NCBI GenBank assembly: GCA_951813535.1
Contig: OX638345.1
Coordinates: 2,601,158 to 2,665,157 of the forward strand
Length of the DNA: 64,000 bases
Direction of reading: 5' to 3'
DNA from: an uncultured Dehalococcoidia bacterium
GTDB taxonomy: Bacteria; Chloroflexota; Dehalococcoidia; Lucifugimonadales; UBA3495
Shown: positions 7,212 to 17,193 of the stretch, in pieces
Numbering within the stretch: the stretch's first letter is position 1
How the letters are laid out: each line of letters starts with the position of its first letter
Notes under the pieces: generated by a model
Told to the model about the DNA's origin: nothing
The model's database searches: none
The model's input: only the letters and a program-made list of their open reading frames with translations
Translations under genes and position numbers: made by a program

Positions 7212-10200
7212 TTGGCTTTGGCGATCCGGCCGCGAAACGACGCCTTGACACGTAACTTCGCCCTCCTGCTCTGGCTGCTGCCCAGGCGGATCCGGTCCGC
7301 GTGGGGACTGTTGGCCGTAACCGCCTTCGGCGTGTTGGCGGCGGTGACCATCATGGCGTTGGGCGCGATGTATTCGCAGGGGCTGGCCGAAGCCGGCCTG
7401 CGTCACTCCCTGGCAATCACATCTCCCACCGTCATCAACACGCAGATGGTCGTGCGCAACCGTCCGCTGGGCCCCGAGGACTACGCCTCGCTCCGCACCG
7501 ACATCGAGCAGATCATCGACGACGACGTTGGTTATTTGCGAAGGGGTCAGCAACGCTACGCCAAAATGTTGCCCACGCTGCCCTTCGTTCAGGTGGGCGC
7601 TCCATTCGGGATCTCCGATGTTCCGTTGGGCCGGCCCTTTTTCATCACGGAGTTCACCGAGCACTCCCGTCTGATTGAAGGACGATGGCCATCGCCTGGA
7701 GTTGCGCGTGACACCGGGTCCTGCGTCAACCTTTCCGACGGGTGTCCTCGGATCGAGGGCGTGCTGGGATTGGACACCTCACGACTCATGGGCTGGGGAG
7801 TTGGCAAGGCCGCCTGGCTGGTGGTGTACCCCGGCCGGGATGATGAGCCGGCCGAATACATCGGGATCGACATTGTGGGCATCGTCGAACCCATCGACCC
7901 CCGAGAAGAATACTGGATGGGTTCCGCCGACTACTTCCGCATGGGCGACTGGGAAGGTCGACCCGTGGCGCCCATCTACGTCCACGAGCAGGCGTTCTTC
8001 GACGGTATCGGCGAACCGTTTCCAACCATGGTCGGCGACTACGGCTGGTTCCTGTACATCAATCCGGATGTCATCACCGCCCCGACCGTGCAGCAGACCC
8101 GGGACGACCTGACCGCGCTGGAAACGGACATCAACAGCCGGTTCCCCAGGTCGTACGTCCTGACCGGTCTGGAAAACAGCCGCAATACCGGGCTGCTGGC
8201 CAAGTACCAACGGGAGCTTACCCTGGCGCGGGCTCCCCTGATCCTGTTCATCTCGTTGGTGGTGGTGGTCATCCTGTATTTCCTGGCCCTCGCCGTGGGG
8301 CTACTGGCCGGCGCTCGATCTGCGGAGTCGTCCATGTTGCGCAGCCGCGGCGCCAGCATTGGACAGGTGGGCGGACTGCTGGCCCTGGGCGAGGGTCTCA
8401 TTGTGGTCGCGGCTACGCTGATTGGGCCCCTCCTGGCCTGGGGTATCGGGAGCCTGCTGCTGGTGGAGACCATCAACCCGGCTTCCCGCGTTGGGGCTGG
8501 CGAGGCTCCGCTCGAGGTCTCCCTGTCGTGGGAGATGTACGCCATGGGCGCCATCGGTGGGCTGCTGAGCCTGGCCGTGCTGACCGTGGCCGGCGGCAGC
8601 CTCGCGCGCCTCGGAATACTGGATTTTCTCCGCGCCCGGGCGCGACCGCCGTCCGCGCCGTGGCTGCAGCGGTACTACATCGACGTGATAGCGGTGGTGG
8701 CCCTGGTCGTGTTGGTTTGGCAGATCCGGCAAAGGGGCGGCTTCGTGGAAGGCGAGCTGACCGGACGGGGCCCGGCGTTGGACCCTTCGCTGCTGTTGGC
8801 GCCCTCGGCGGCGTTGTTGACGCTGGCGTTCCTGTTATTGCGGGCGTTGCCGTGGTTGATGATGGGAACCGCCTGGGCGTCCCGGCAAATCGCGCCGGCC
8901 TGGGTTAGCCTTTCCCTGAAAAGAATGGCACGACACCCCCTGCCCTACGCCTCATTGACCGTGGTGGTGACGCTGGCCGCGGCCCTGGGCGTGTTCGCCG
9001 GCACATTCCAAACCACGTTGGCCCGCAGCGAAGCGGACCAGGCTAACCACCGGATTGGAGGCGACATTACTCTTGGCGGGACCAGTTTCATCGGACGAAG
9101 CGAGCAGCAACGGGTGGACCGGCTCAAATCCATCGACGGGGTTGAGGGCGTGTCTCCCGTCATCCGGGAGCCGGTGGGTTTCGTCGATGGGCCGTTCCAG
9201 CGGGGAACGGTACTGGGCGTTGATCCCCTCACCATCGGACAGGTGTCGTGGTGGCGCGACGACTTCGTCGACGGGGAGCCGACGCCGTTGGACACGCTGG
9301 TAGCGCCGTTGCGACGCACGCTTTCACCCGAGACCGCCGGTGTTGAGATTCCCAAGGGCTCCGAGGGAATCGGTGTCTGGGTGCGTCGCGACGACACGCC
9401 GAACGTCGGAGCATCGGTGCCCCTTCCCACTTACCGACTATGGATGCGCATCGGAAACGAACGCGGGTTTTATCGCAACCTCGAATTGGGTACCCTCAGC
9501 CAACACCAGAAGGGCTGGCATCACCTGGAATCGCTCATGCCCGAGGAAAGCTCCAGCGCAACCGCCGACGATCAATGGCGGGTGGTTGCGATCTACATCT
9601 CCGGCGACTCTTTTGCCCGAACCCCGCCCGGCGGTTTGTCGTTCGACGAGGTCACGGCCTATGGCGCAGATCTTCCACCCGGTGGCAAGGTGATCGAGGG
9701 CTTTGAGGACACCGGCGGGTGGGTGGCTTTGCCGCAAACGGGCAATGTACCCGATCACACCGAACGGACCGAGGACGCTGCCCGCGCCGGAGACACCGGC
9801 CTGTCCATAAAGTGGGAGGAGCCTCTGGGACGATCTCCCCGGGGAATCGTGATTCCCCCTGGACCGCTTCCGTTGCCGGCAATCACCGGGCCGGGGTTCA
9901 CCTCCGGCGAGACGGTGAGATTCACTGTTGACGGGTACGTGGTGCCCGCCCGGGTCACCAGCACCGTCAACCACTTCCCGACCCTGGACGCCAGGCGCTC
10001 GTTCGTGGTGATATCGGTGTACGAATTGCGAGCATGGCTGGCCCAGGCGCCGGGCGCCCAACCCATCACTCCCGACGAGTGGTGGTTCGATGTTGCCGAG
10101 GGCGCAGACCGCGAGCGCGTGGCCGACGAGATACTTGGCGTTGGATACCGCCTGTCTTTCCTCCGGGACCGCGACGCAGCCGTTGATTTGGCGACCCGAA

Positions 10201-10640
10201 ATCCGTTGGCCGGCGGGGCCTGGGACGCGCTGACCGGCATCGGGCTGGCGGCATTGGCCCTGGCCGTCGCGCTGGCCTTGTGCGCTCACGCGGCGGTAGC
10301 AGTGCGCGAGCAACGGGTCGACATGTCGGTGGGTGCAGCCCTGGGGATACCCCGGTGGCAGCGGATCGCCGGGCTGGCCCTGGAACGGGTGATCGTTGGC
10401 ATTCTCGGCATCGTGGTCGGCGGGCTTGCCGGATGGGGACTCGCGCGTTGGACGCTGGGAGAATTGGCCGGAAACGCGGCCGGAGGAGCCGTCACCCCAC
10501 CCATCATCTTTGTTGCGGAAGGGCCCTGGCTGGTCGCCACGTTCGTGTGCCTCGTCGTGGCCGCGGTGGCGGCAATCGGGCTGGCAAGCGCGGTGGCCAG
10601 GCGGCTCCGACCTCCAGAAGTGTTGCGAGAAGCGGAGTAG
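7212..10640 (+). CDS. Giant FtsX-family ABC transporter permease (first of pair)
   Basis: About 1142 aa. No in-frame ATG exists near the beginning; TTG at 7212 or TTG at 7245 (giving LTRNFALLLWLLPRR) are candidate starts. The layout is an N-terminal helix, a large extracytoplasmic region, a first FtsX block with the SMLRSRGASIGQVGGLLALG motif, a set of central helices, a second extracytoplasmic region (about residues 590-980) and a final three-helix FtsX block containing AALGIPRWQRIAGLALERV. The second outer region includes a jelly-roll-like stretch beginning VIEGFEDTGGWVALP. MacB/LolE-type permeases of this form export lipoproteins or peptides, or act mechanically, with a separate ATPase. 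None is encoded nearby. Six bases separate it from its paralogue. Confidence 0.85.
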   Translation: MALAIRPRNDALTRNFALLLWLLPRRIRSAWGLLAVTAFGVLAAVTIMALGAMYSQGLAEAGLRHSLAITSPTVINTQMVVRNRPLGPEDYASLRTDIEQIIDDDVGYLRRGQQRYAKMLPTLPFVQVGAPFGISDVPLGRPFFITEFTEHSRLIEGRWPSPGVARDTGSCVNLSDGCPRIEGVLGLDTSRLMGWGVGKAAWLVVYPGRDDEPAEYIGIDIVGIVEPIDPREEYWMGSADYFRMGDWEGRPVAPIYVHEQAFFDGIGEPFPTMVGDYGWFLYINPDVITAPTVQQTRDDLTALETDINSRFPRSYVLTGLENSRNTGLLAKYQRELTLARAPLILFISLVVVVILYFLALAVGLLAGARSAESSMLRSRGASIGQVGGLLALGEGLIVVAATLIGPLLAWGIGSLLLVETINPASRVGAGEAPLEVSLSWEMYAMGAIGGLLSLAVLTVAGGSLARLGILDFLRARARPPSAPWLQRYYIDVIAVVALVVLVWQIRQRGGFVEGELTGRGPALDPSLLLAPSAALLTLAFLLLRALPWLMMGTAWASRQIAPAWVSLSLKRMARHPLPYASLTVVVTLAAALGVFAGTFQTTLARSEADQANHRIGGDITLGGTSFIGRSEQQRVDRLKSIDGVEGVSPVIREPVGFVDGPFQRGTVLGVDPLTIGQVSWWRDDFVDGEPTPLDTLVAPLRRTLSPETAGVEIPKGSEGIGVWVRRDDTPNVGASVPLPTYRLWMRIGNERGFYRNLELGTLSQHQKGWHHLESLMPEESSSATADDQWRVVAIYISGDSFARTPPGGLSFDEVTAYGADLPPGGKVIEGFEDTGGWVALPQTGNVPDHTERTEDAARAGDTGLSIKWEEPLGRSPRGIVIPPGPLPLPAITGPGFTSGETVRFTVDGYVVPARVTSTVNHFPTLDARRSFVVISVYELRAWLAQAPGAQPITPDEWWFDVAEGADRERVADEILGVGYRLSFLRDRDAAVDLATRNPLAGGAWDALTGIGLAALALAVALALCAHAAVAVREQRVDMSVGAALGIPRWQRIAGLALERVIVGILGIVVGGLAGWGLARWTLGELAGNAAGGAVTPPIIFVAEGPWLVATFVCLVVAAVAAIGLASAVARRLRPPEVLREAE

Positions 10641-10646
10641 CCGCGG

Positions 10647-13600
10647 ATGACCGCCATCCTCAACTTGGGTTACGTGCTCGCGCGACGGCGGCTCATGTCG
10701 TCGTTCCGGATCGAGTTGACGGTCCTGCTGGGGGTTACGCTGGCGGTGGTCCTGCTTTCCAGCGCGGTGGTCTTCAACGACCTCCTGGCGGAAACTGCGC
10801 TGCGCCGGGCCCTGGCCGATGCCGAGTCGAGCAACGTCAACCTCTGGATACGGGTGTTCAACGACCTCGACGACCCTCGCACGGCCACTCCGGCCAGTGA
10901 CCGCTACCTGACCAGCCGGCAGTTCGTCGCCCAGCGCGTCCTGCCCCCATTGGGCGACGCGGTCGGGGCCGTGTCCTTCCAGGTGGAGACGGCGACTTTC
11001 TATTTCACCGGGCGCCCCAACCTCGATCTGCCCAACGACGTGCGTCCGCGCGGGCGCATGCAATATCTGTCCGGATTGCAGGACGGCAAAGCCAAACTGG
11101 TCCAGGGCCGCTGGCCCGAACTCACCGGCGACGGCGGGTACGACGACGACACCGGGCAAACCGACGGGATCGTTATCGAAATCATGGTGGATTCCCTCGG
11201 GTTCGAATTCCTGGACATTGAACTGGGAGAAGGTTTCGAAATAGTGCCCGCGACCGGCGGGGACGGGCAACCGTCGACCCGGGTAGTGTTGGTGGGCGTC
11301 ATCGAGCCAACTGACCTGGAAGATGAGTATTGGTACCGGCGACAAAAACTGCTCTCCTATCACGATGACGACTGGACCCTGGTACCACTGTTCACTTCCG
11401 AACAGGCGCTGCGCCAGCAGATAGGCCGCCGTTACCCCGGCATCTACACCAGCTCCGCGTGGTTTGTGCAGGTGGACCGGGAAGGTATTCCGGCCAAGCA
11501 GGCCGACGAATTGCAGTTGGCGCTGCACAGAGTGCGACGCGACGTCACGAATAATCTGCCCAACGGGAGCACATCCACCGGGTTGATACGAATCCTGGAG
11601 AACCATGAGGAGCAACTGCTGCTGGCGCGAATCCCGCTGTTCCTGATGGTGTTCCTGGTTACAGGCATCCTCGCCTATTACCTGACCATCACGGCCGGGA
11701 TGGTTATCCGAGCCCGCGCGGGCGAGATCGCCATGCTCAAGAGCCGTGGCGCGACCACCGTCCAGATCGGCATCCTGACGCTGGTGGAGGGCCTTCTCCT
11801 GGCCGGCCCGGCGCTGGTCGCCGGAGCGCTGCTTTCGCCGCTGCTCGCCAGGGGGTTGGGCGGACTGGTGTTCGACGCCGAATCGGCAGGCGCGCCGGTG
11901 TCCCTGTCCTGGCAGGCGTTCGGGATGGGCGCTGCGGGCGCCGGGTTGGCCGTAATCGTACTGTCGCTTGCCACGCTTGCCGCCGCGAACAAGGGGATCG
12001 TGGAATTTCGCCAATCGGGAGCCCGGCCGGCTCGAACCCCGTTCGTCCACCGCTATTACCTGGACCTGGTCGCTCTTGTGATCATCGCGTTCCTGTGGTG
12101 GCAGATTTCCAACCGCGGAACCGTTTTGACCCGGAGCCTGGGCGGTCGCGACCTGGAGATTGATTTCGCTTTGTTGCTGGGCCCAGCGCTGGGCCTGATC
12201 GCATTGGGCCTGCTGGTGATGCGTCTGTTTCCGTTGGCGCTGGGAATATCCGCCCGGATCGTGGGGCCGGTTGGGCCCGGCTGGCTGGTACAGGGTTTGC
12301 GACGCATTGCTCGCGATCCCATCGCGCCGGGCAGCCTCGTGGCGCTGCTTATGCTCGCCACGGCCCTCGGTGTCGTCGGAAGCGCATTCTCCGCAACCTT
12401 GAACCGAAGCTTGGACGACCGCGTTCGATATGACATGGGCGCGGACATCCGCATACAGCATGACAACGCACGCATACCCCGCGCCTTTGCCGGGCTTGCG
12501 GACGTGCTGCCCGATTCCGCCGAAGCGCTGCGGACCGAAGGCAGCCTGCTGACCGAAGGGTTCGGATCCCAGCGTGTTTCGGTCCTGGCGGTGGATTCGC
12601 CTCGCCTGGCTGACGTTGCCTGGTGGCGCGCCGATTTCGCGGACGGCGACGGTTTGGCCGACCTGATGACGCAGATCGGGCCGAACTCAGGTGGCCCGGA
12701 TGGTCTCCCGCTTCCCGACGGCACCTCCGAACTGTCGCTGTGGGCGATGACCACTCAAACCGGTCCATTTGCCCGGGAACCACTCGTCGGCGTGACCGCC
12801 CGGCTGCGGGACGGGGCCGGCCGTTACTACGACGTGCCACTGGGCGATGTGAGGGAGACCCGCCAGTGGCAATTGCTCCAGGGAAGCACCATGCTGCGCC
12901 TGGGCCGCGGAGGCAGGCCCACGAACGACCCTGACGCGCCTCGCCTCGACGTGCCGCCGCACACCCTTATCAACCTGCAAATCGCCGGACGGACCAGCGG
13001 AGATCGTCCCGGAGTACTCTTCGTCGACGGGTTGACCGCGCATACCGATGCCGGGGAGGTGGTCGTGGCCGACCTGAACACCGCCGACGGGTGGAGCGTG
13101 ATCGAGGATTATGTCCGGCCCGGTCTCTACTCCGTGGAAACCAGCCGCAACGTGGCCCGACCCGGCACGACCGGTTCGGCGGTTTTCAGCTGGGCGCCGG
13201 GCGGCATCGGCGCGCCGGGATTGTGGCCCGGTCAGGACGCTCCACCCGTGCGGGCTCTGGTCAGCCCGGGCATCCTGGAGGCAACCGGCTCGGAAGTCGG
13301 AGACCGGATCAGCCTCGGAATGTCGACCTTCGCCCTGCCCATCAAGATCGAGGGAGTGGCGGACTTTTTCCCGACCGTAGACCCGCGCGAGCAGCCGTTC
13401 GTCGTCACCGATCTCAGCGAATTCGTCGAATACGCCAACCGGCATAGCAGACGTATTTTCGGTGGTTCCGGCGAGGTCTGGCTGGACCGCGATATCGCGG
13501 TGGGCGATCTGGAACATGCGCTGGCAGAGAGCGAAATCGCGATGACCAGCATGAGCCAATTGAACCTGACCGCCGGGAAAGCCTTTGTCGCGGAAGAAGA

Positions 13601-14066
13601 GGCCGCCCTGCGCGGCAAGAAACCGTTGGCCAACGCGGGTTGGGGCGGGCTGCTGGTGATCATGTTCCTCGCCCTGGCGCTGGCCAGCGCAACGGGGATC
13701 GCGCTGTACTGTTGGCTGGACACCCGGGAGCGACAAACCGAGTTCGCCCTGTTGCGCACGCTGGGCAGCACCCGGGGCCAACTCAACGGCGTGGTCTGGT
13801 TCAACCTCGCCATCGTGGTGATCGCGGGCGTGGCCGTTGGAACCTGGGCCGGCGCCCAGATCGGCGCCGCGCTGCTGCCGGTCCTGGAGGTCGCAGAGGG
13901 CGGCGTCCGCGCCACCCCTCCGCTGACTTTCGAAACCGACTGGCGGATGCTGGCGTTGGCTTACGCGGTCTTGGCCACGGTGAGCGTGGTTACAGTGGTT
14001 TGGCTGGCCTTCGTTACCAGCCGCCTGGAGGTCCAGCGGGTGCTGCGCGCCGGCGAGGGCGGCTAG
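10647..14066 (+). CDS. Giant FtsX-family ABC transporter permease (second of pair)
   Basis: 1139 aa from ATG 10647, 6 bases after the preceding stop. It has the same architecture as its neighbour: N-terminal helix, outer domain, FtsX block with GEIAMLKSRGATTVQIGILT, central helices, a second outer domain with a VADLNTADGWSVIEDYVRPG jelly-roll-like stretch, and a C-terminal FtsX block with TEFALLRTLGSTRGQLNGVV. The pair probably forms a heterodimeric permease. The cognate LolD/MacB-type ATPase and any periplasmic adaptor are absent from the window. Substrate unknown; lipoprotein or cell-envelope remodelling are known roles of the superfamily. Confidence 0.85.
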   Translation: MTAILNLGYVLARRRLMSSFRIELTVLLGVTLAVVLLSSAVVFNDLLAETALRRALADAESSNVNLWIRVFNDLDDPRTATPASDRYLTSRQFVAQRVLPPLGDAVGAVSFQVETATFYFTGRPNLDLPNDVRPRGRMQYLSGLQDGKAKLVQGRWPELTGDGGYDDDTGQTDGIVIEIMVDSLGFEFLDIELGEGFEIVPATGGDGQPSTRVVLVGVIEPTDLEDEYWYRRQKLLSYHDDDWTLVPLFTSEQALRQQIGRRYPGIYTSSAWFVQVDREGIPAKQADELQLALHRVRRDVTNNLPNGSTSTGLIRILENHEEQLLLARIPLFLMVFLVTGILAYYLTITAGMVIRARAGEIAMLKSRGATTVQIGILTLVEGLLLAGPALVAGALLSPLLARGLGGLVFDAESAGAPVSLSWQAFGMGAAGAGLAVIVLSLATLAAANKGIVEFRQSGARPARTPFVHRYYLDLVALVIIAFLWWQISNRGTVLTRSLGGRDLEIDFALLLGPALGLIALGLLVMRLFPLALGISARIVGPVGPGWLVQGLRRIARDPIAPGSLVALLMLATALGVVGSAFSATLNRSLDDRVRYDMGADIRIQHDNARIPRAFAGLADVLPDSAEALRTEGSLLTEGFGSQRVSVLAVDSPRLADVAWWRADFADGDGLADLMTQIGPNSGGPDGLPLPDGTSELSLWAMTTQTGPFAREPLVGVTARLRDGAGRYYDVPLGDVRETRQWQLLQGSTMLRLGRGGRPTNDPDAPRLDVPPHTLINLQIAGRTSGDRPGVLFVDGLTAHTDAGEVVVADLNTADGWSVIEDYVRPGLYSVETSRNVARPGTTGSAVFSWAPGGIGAPGLWPGQDAPPVRALVSPGILEATGSEVGDRISLGMSTFALPIKIEGVADFFPTVDPREQPFVVTDLSEFVEYANRHSRRIFGGSGEVWLDRDIAVGDLEHALAESEIAMTSMSQLNLTAGKAFVAEEEAALRGKKPLANAGWGGLLVIMFLALALASATGIALYCWLDTRERQTEFALLRTLGSTRGQLNGVVWFNLAIVVIAGVAVGTWAGAQIGAALLPVLEVAEGGVRATPPLTFETDWRMLALAYAVLATVSVVTVVWLAFVTSRLEVQRVLRAGEGG

Positions 14067-14071
14067 GGAAT

Positions 14072-14974
14072 CTATTCCACCAGCCCGAGGCTGCGGCACA
14101 TTTCCAGCATGGCTTTGGCGGTTTCCTCGTGCGCCACGTCGACCATGTCGCCCGCATAGGTTACGGCCGCGGTGCCGCGACGTCGGCTTTCGTCCATCGC
14201 GTCCAGCAATCCCTGCCAGAAAGCGATCTCCTCGGGTGTCGGCGTGAATATTTCGTTCACGATCGGTACGTGCGAGGGATGGATCAGGTTCATTCCCGTG
14301 TATCCCAGGGCTTTCAGATTGTTGGCCCAGTAGCGCAGGCCCTCCAAATCCCGGATATCAAACCACCCGCCGCTGATCGGCCACTGGATCCCGGCGGCCC
14401 GGCTATCCATCAGCACCTTGCTGCGCAGATACAGGGTTTCCTTGCCCTCCAGGGTCCAGCGGTAGCCCACGCTGCGGGCGGTATCCCCTCCCTTGCCGCC
14501 GCTCCCGCCCATGTGCGCGACCCGGTCCGACGCCATGGCGATCTCGTAGGCCATGCGTATGCCGGACGCGGTTTCCAGTCCCGGGTCGATGCAGACGGTG
14601 TTCAGCTCTATGCCGGCCTTGCGCTCGAAATAGCGCAGCAGCACGTCCGCTTCAACCACGTCCGCCGGAGTCTCGACTTTGGGCAGCAGGATGCCGTACA
14701 GCCCGGGCCGGGTGACCGCTTCCAGGTCGAACCCGGTCAACCCGGTTTCCAGCCGGTTCACCCTCACGAAAAGGGTCTGCCCGCGTTCGGACAACTCATC
14801 GATCATCTTGGCGACCAGCGGGCGGGCCGCGTCCTTGTCGTACTCCGGAACCGAGTCCTCCAGATCGAGGATCAGCGCGTCCGGACCGTACTGGGGCGCC
14901 TTGCGCATCCAGTCTTCCTTGTTGCCGGGCACGAACATGACGGAGCGCAGGGGCTTGGTGGTAATTCGGGGCAT
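14072..14974 (-). CDS. HpcH/HpaI aldolase / citrate lyase beta-like (CitE) protein
   Basis: 300 aa, matching CitE-like lyases. It has the opening LRSVMFVPGNKEDWMRKA, DALILDLEDSVPEYDKD (acid residues and phosphate-site region), LFVRVNRLET with the substrate arginine, GILLPKVETPADV with the metal-binding glutamate, and GMNLIHPSHVPIVNEIF near the end. These enzymes cleave or form C-C bonds in acyl-CoA esters such as citramalyl-CoA, malyl-CoA or beta-methylmalyl-CoA. ATG 14974 follows an excellent AGGAGGAA site. It is convergent with the second FtsX permease (5-base gap) and stands alone, so the substrate remains open. Confidence 0.88.
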   Translation of the reverse strand: MPRITTKPLRSVMFVPGNKEDWMRKAPQYGPDALILDLEDSVPEYDKDAARPLVAKMIDELSERGQTLFVRVNRLETGLTGFDLEAVTRPGLYGILLPKVETPADVVEADVLLRYFERKAGIELNTVCIDPGLETASGIRMAYEIAMASDRVAHMGGSGGKGGDTARSVGYRWTLEGKETLYLRSKVLMDSRAAGIQWPISGGWFDIRDLEGLRYWANNLKALGYTGMNLIHPSHVPIVNEIFTPTPEEIAFWQGLLDAMDESRRRGTAAVTYAGDMVDVAHEETAKAMLEMCRSLGLVE

Positions 14975-15032
14975 GGGACGATTTCCTCCTGAACCTGATG
15001 AAGCGCCTCCAATCGTACCATCGACCGCTGGA

Positions 15033-15063
15033 TTGATATGACGCCAGGGTTCGCTGATACAAT
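15033..15063 (+). promoter_or_regulatory. Extended -10 promoter
   Basis: TTGATA, a 19-base spacer, then TGATACAAT (extended -10), ending about 20 bases before ATG 15085. The spacing is longer than ideal. Confidence 0.4.
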
Positions 15064-15084
15064 CAAACCTAGAGGGTAATCCAT

Positions 15085-15762
15085 ATGACCACAGTCAATA
15101 CAATCGAAGACTTGATCCGGATCTTGGACGAGCACCCGGAGTGGAACGAGGCTCTTCGCTCCAGGATGCTATCTCGGGAGCTGCTGGAACTTCCCCAGGC
15201 ATTCGCGGAGTTTGCCGAAAGTACGGACCGCCGGCTGGCTGCGTTGGAAACGACGCTGGCCGAGTTCGTGGCCAACACGGATCGCCGGCTCCTGGCTCTG
15301 GAAACCGGACAAACCCGCCTCGAATCTCGCTTGGCTCCCATCGCTGCGGCTCACGCTCGTAGCGGGGCGCTCAGAATAGCGGCGCGCATCGTCAGGGTCG
15401 TCGGCTGCCGGGAATACCGGATCCTCGAACTTGGCGACCTGCTGGACATCATCGATGATGCCGACACTGACGATATTCCGCCCAACGAATTGGCCAGCTT
15501 TGAAAACGCCGACCTCATAATCGAGGCGATACGTCGCGACGATGGCGACACCCATTACATCGCCGTAGAGGCATCGTACACGGGCAACTGGCGGGACGTT
15601 GACCGCGCCACTCGAAACGCCGGCTATCTAACCCGGTTCACCGGACGGACGGCCCACGCTGTAGTGGCGGCCCAACGCATCAGGCCGGGCATAGAGCGAT
15701 TGGTCGAACGAGGCGAGGTGCACTGGGCGCAGATTTTGCCGAGGGAGCTGGAGACAGAGTAG
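15085..15762 (+). CDS. Coiled-coil protein with PD-(D/E)XK-like C-terminal domain
   Basis: 225 aa. The N-terminal 40 residues (EDLIRILDEHPEWNEALRSR) match a helical start common in uncharacterised Chloroflexota and cyanobacterial proteins. Residues about 40-85 form a heptad-rich coiled coil with a repeated TDRRLxALE unit. The C-terminal half has a nuclease-like pattern: AARIVRVVGCREYR, NADLIIEAIRRDDGDTHYIA, then VEASYTGNWRDVDRATRNAG, where acidic residues followed by VEAS resemble a DUF3782/PD-(D/E)XK-like fold. The usual lysine is not obvious, so nuclease activity is uncertain. An AGAGGG site precedes ATG 15085. Such genes are often mobile or lineage-specific accessories. Confidence 0.7.
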   Translation: MTTVNTIEDLIRILDEHPEWNEALRSRMLSRELLELPQAFAEFAESTDRRLAALETTLAEFVANTDRRLLALETGQTRLESRLAPIAAAHARSGALRIAARIVRVVGCREYRILELGDLLDIIDDADTDDIPPNELASFENADLIIEAIRRDDGDTHYIAVEASYTGNWRDVDRATRNAGYLTRFTGRTAHAVVAAQRIRPGIERLVERGEVHWAQILPRELETE

Positions 15763-15798
15763 AAGAGACACTCGCCGATAAACGGGCAATTGCCGCCG

Positions 15799-17025
15799 CT
15801 AAATCACTCCATTTCCTCTTAGCTGCTCCAACTCCCTCTCGTCCACGCCGCAGAGTTCGCCCAACACCTCAGCGTTGTGCATCCCCAGGGACGGCGCGCC
15901 CGGAACATCGGGGAGCGGCTGGCCGTCAAACAACACTGGAAACCCGGCGACCACCTCGTCCACTTCACCGTTGTAGGCAGCGTTGCGCATCGGCCGCAAC
16001 GCCCCTCGGTCACGGAAATGATCGTCAGCCAGAATTTCGGGCACCGTGCGGACCGGGGCGCAGGGCACGTCGCCGGCCGACAGACATTCGAGCGCCTCGG
16101 CCCGGCTCATTTCGCCGATGCGGGCCTGGACTTCGGCTCGGGCTTCCGCGGCGTTCTCCGACCTGACCTGGTAGCGCGCAAACCGGTCGTCTTCGATGAG
16201 TTCGGGCGTTCCGATGGCGTTGCACAGGCGACGCCACTGGTCGTCGCTGGCCGCGGTGATGATGACGGCGCCGTCACTGGCCTGGTACTGACCCGTGGGA
16301 CCGCTGCGGCTGTTATTGCCGGTGCGCAGCGGGATGCCGGCCGCCATGTCCTCTTCCAGGTTTTCCATCAGCATCAGCGACGCCAGCGTGTCCATCATCG
16401 AAACGTCCAGGTAGCAACCCCGGCCGGTCTTGTCCTTCTCTCGCAACGCCGACAAGATGGCGGTGGACGCGAACATCGGCGTCACGAGGTCGCCGATGTA
16501 GAACCCCACCCGTGTCGGCGGCCCATCTGGTTCGCCGTTGATGTCCATCAGGCCGCTCATACCCTGGATCTGCGGGTCGTGGGCCGGCTGGTGGGCATAC
16601 GGCCCCGTCTGTCCGTAGCCGGAGATGCTGGCGTAGATTACTCCCGGGTTCACTGCAGCCACGTCCTGGTAACCGAGGCCCAATCGGGTCATGGAGCCGG
16701 GCGCCAGGTTCTCCAGGACCACGTCGGATTGGCGAGCCATTTCGAGGAACAGTTCCCGGCCACGCGGGTTTCTCAGGTCCAGGGTTACGCTCTTGACGCC
16801 CTGGCTGCGCTTCAAAAACCGTGTCGCGATGTGCTTCTCGGTTCGTTGCTCAGAATGGATCCCGTCGGGACCGGCGAATGGACCATTGCCGCGCACCGGA
16901 TCACCCCGGCCGGGTATCTCGATTTTGATCACCTCCGCGCCCAAACGCGCAAGCGTCATACTCAGGAACGGTCCGGCGAGGAACACGGTAACGGCCAAAA
17001 CCCGCAAGTCCGAAAGTGGCTGCAT
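15799..17025 (-). CDS. CaiB/BaiF family III CoA-transferase (third)
   Basis: 408 aa, beginning LSDLRVLAVTVFLAGPFLSM then ARLGAEVIKIEIPGRGDPVRG. It carries SVTLDLRNPRGRELFLEMAR, VVLENLAPGSMTRLGLGY, ASISGYGQTGP and the presumed catalytic Asp in FYIGDLVTPMFAS. The C-terminal LGMHNAEVLGELCG segment is typical. It is divergent from the FAD oxidase at 17194. ATG 17025 is preceded by GGAAGG. Substrate cannot be inferred, but with two more family members at 0.6-3.4 kb the genome clearly uses CoA transfer for several acids. Confidence 0.93.
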   Translation of the reverse strand: MQPLSDLRVLAVTVFLAGPFLSMTLARLGAEVIKIEIPGRGDPVRGNGPFAGPDGIHSEQRTEKHIATRFLKRSQGVKSVTLDLRNPRGRELFLEMARQSDVVLENLAPGSMTRLGLGYQDVAAVNPGVIYASISGYGQTGPYAHQPAHDPQIQGMSGLMDINGEPDGPPTRVGFYIGDLVTPMFASTAILSALREKDKTGRGCYLDVSMMDTLASLMLMENLEEDMAAGIPLRTGNNSRSGPTGQYQASDGAVIITAASDDQWRRLCNAIGTPELIEDDRFARYQVRSENAAEARAEVQARIGEMSRAEALECLSAGDVPCAPVRTVPEILADDHFRDRGALRPMRNAAYNGEVDEVVAGFPVLFDGQPLPDVPGAPSLGMHNAEVLGELCGVDERELEQLRGNGVI

Positions 17026-17193
17026 TCGTACCTTCCGCTTATTCTAGGGTGCCAGTTGGCGGATAGCAGGCGCCCCGTCCAACGCGACGGGAGTGTAACA
17101 CGGAGGCGCATCCGGGCGGGTTTCACGCCCGTAGGTACAGGCAGAACGCTGGACCCCGCGCCGGACCCCGCGAAGGAAGAAAAACTATTAACG

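Noticed and set aside
9438-12461. 1007-codon minus-strand frame
   Set aside because: Lies fully opposite the FtsX permeases; low-complexity Gln/His/Arg-rich translation typical of high-GC antisense frames.
15877-17193. Upstream part of the long frame leading into the FAD oxidase
   Set aside because: Antisense to the CoA-transferase; the real start is ATG 17194 with a ribosome site and family N-terminus.
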